Source: Gardnerella vaginalis (GTDB taxonomy: Bacteria > Actinomycetota > Actinomycetes > Actinomycetales > Bifidobacteriaceae). From it: a DNA stretch of 44,182 bases. The translations under genes were made by a program, and so were the position numbers. Of this stretch, positions 43,985 through 44,182 are shown piece after piece; position 1 is the stretch's first letter; each line of letters begins with the position of its first letter. The stretch covers positions 1 through 44,182 of the forward strand of contig CAMPUL010000012.1 of the NCBI GenBank assembly GCA_946997215.1, given 5' to 3'. A model generated the notes under the pieces. The model was not told the origin of the DNA. It did not search any database and was given only the letters and a program-made list of their open reading frames with translations.

Positions 43985-44182
43985 GAGGTAGAGATTCGAG
44001 ATTTTTCGCAGCGGATGAAGCGTTTCGTTCGCGCGGCCTAAGCGCGCGAACGTCTTCGCCGCACGTGAAGTCCACTGGACTTTACGTTTGAGCGGCTCAG
44101 CGAATCGAAGTGCATTCGCGCGCCACACTTTAAGCGCTCATGCAAGTCGATTCGCAGCTCTTTGATGGTGATTCATCGAATG
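43985..44182. repeat. Interspersed repeats at the right edge (both families)
   Basis: Begins with a left arm of the second family (GAGGTAGAGATTCGAG..., about 43988-44020), then a first-family copy: TTCGCGCG/CGCGCGAA, GTGAAGTCC-ACT-GGACTTTAC, and GCGAATCGA ... TCGATTCGC. The last stem replaces GCTCCGA/TCGGAGC of the other copies but still pairs perfectly. It runs to the window edge. The gap 43887-43984 after the PBP has no clear terminator. Confidence 0.85.

Overview
This window looks like a chromosomal segment of a Bifidobacteriaceae member, most likely Gardnerella. That is an inference from protein content, visibly low GC, and actinobacterial traits: a fused two-domain OppD/F ATPase, a short (505 aa) formate-THF ligase, an actinobacterial-type Ino1, a TopA without zinc fingers but with a lysine-rich tail, and a topA-tmk-holB run. 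No database was searched. No tRNA, rRNA, CRISPR array, integrase or transposase was seen.

Layout. 1-8.6 kb, minus strand: an HD-domain protein, Kup potassium transporter, TatD nuclease, and a two-gene heterodimeric ABC exporter. 8.8-14.8 kb, minus: a complete oligopeptide importer (oppB-oppC-oppDF, then oppA with its own leader and terminator); oppB is preceded by an overlapping nine-residue leader ORF. 15.3-16.7 kb, plus: the aminopeptidase PepC, which fits next to a peptide importer. 16.7-17.2 kb is noncoding and holds a three-unit palindromic array and a candidate small RNA. 17.2-21.5 kb: metG and rsmI with an AbiEi-like gene and a small LRV-like gene between them. 21.7-25.5 kb: an esterase and a 900-aa sortase-anchored adhesin flanked by near-identical 46-bp terminators. 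26-32 kb, minus: fhs, pepD, a PEBP-family protein, holB, tmk. 32.7-36.9 kb: topA and a PAP2-type membrane phosphatase. 37.4-39.4 kb: two small in-frame ORFs separated by one TAG, and a coiled-coil surface protein whose promoter spacer contains ten Gs. 39.9-41.3 kb: the small SRP RNA and ino1. 41.5-43.9 kb, plus: a bifunctional class A penicillin-binding protein.

How it fits together. Peptide uptake (Opp), intracellular peptidases (PepC, PepD) and one-carbon metabolism (Fhs) suit a peptide-scavenging fermenter. MetG, TopA, Tmk, HolB, RsmI and SRP RNA are housekeeping. The accessory layer is cell surface: two sortase-type proteins and a PBP with a repeat-bearing cytoplasmic tail.

The most interesting features are noncoding: a predicted phase-variable promoter (39357-39387); a dispersed family of multi-hairpin palindromic repeats whose stems show compensatory changes between copies (22.5, 36.9, 37.2, 44.0 kb), with a second related family (30.5, 39.6 kb); tandem palindrome arrays (16775-16930 and 30334-30436); and a candidate small RNA (about 16968-17080). 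Start codons were moved from the longest ORF wherever a Shine-Dalgarno (SD) sequence supported a downstream ATG.
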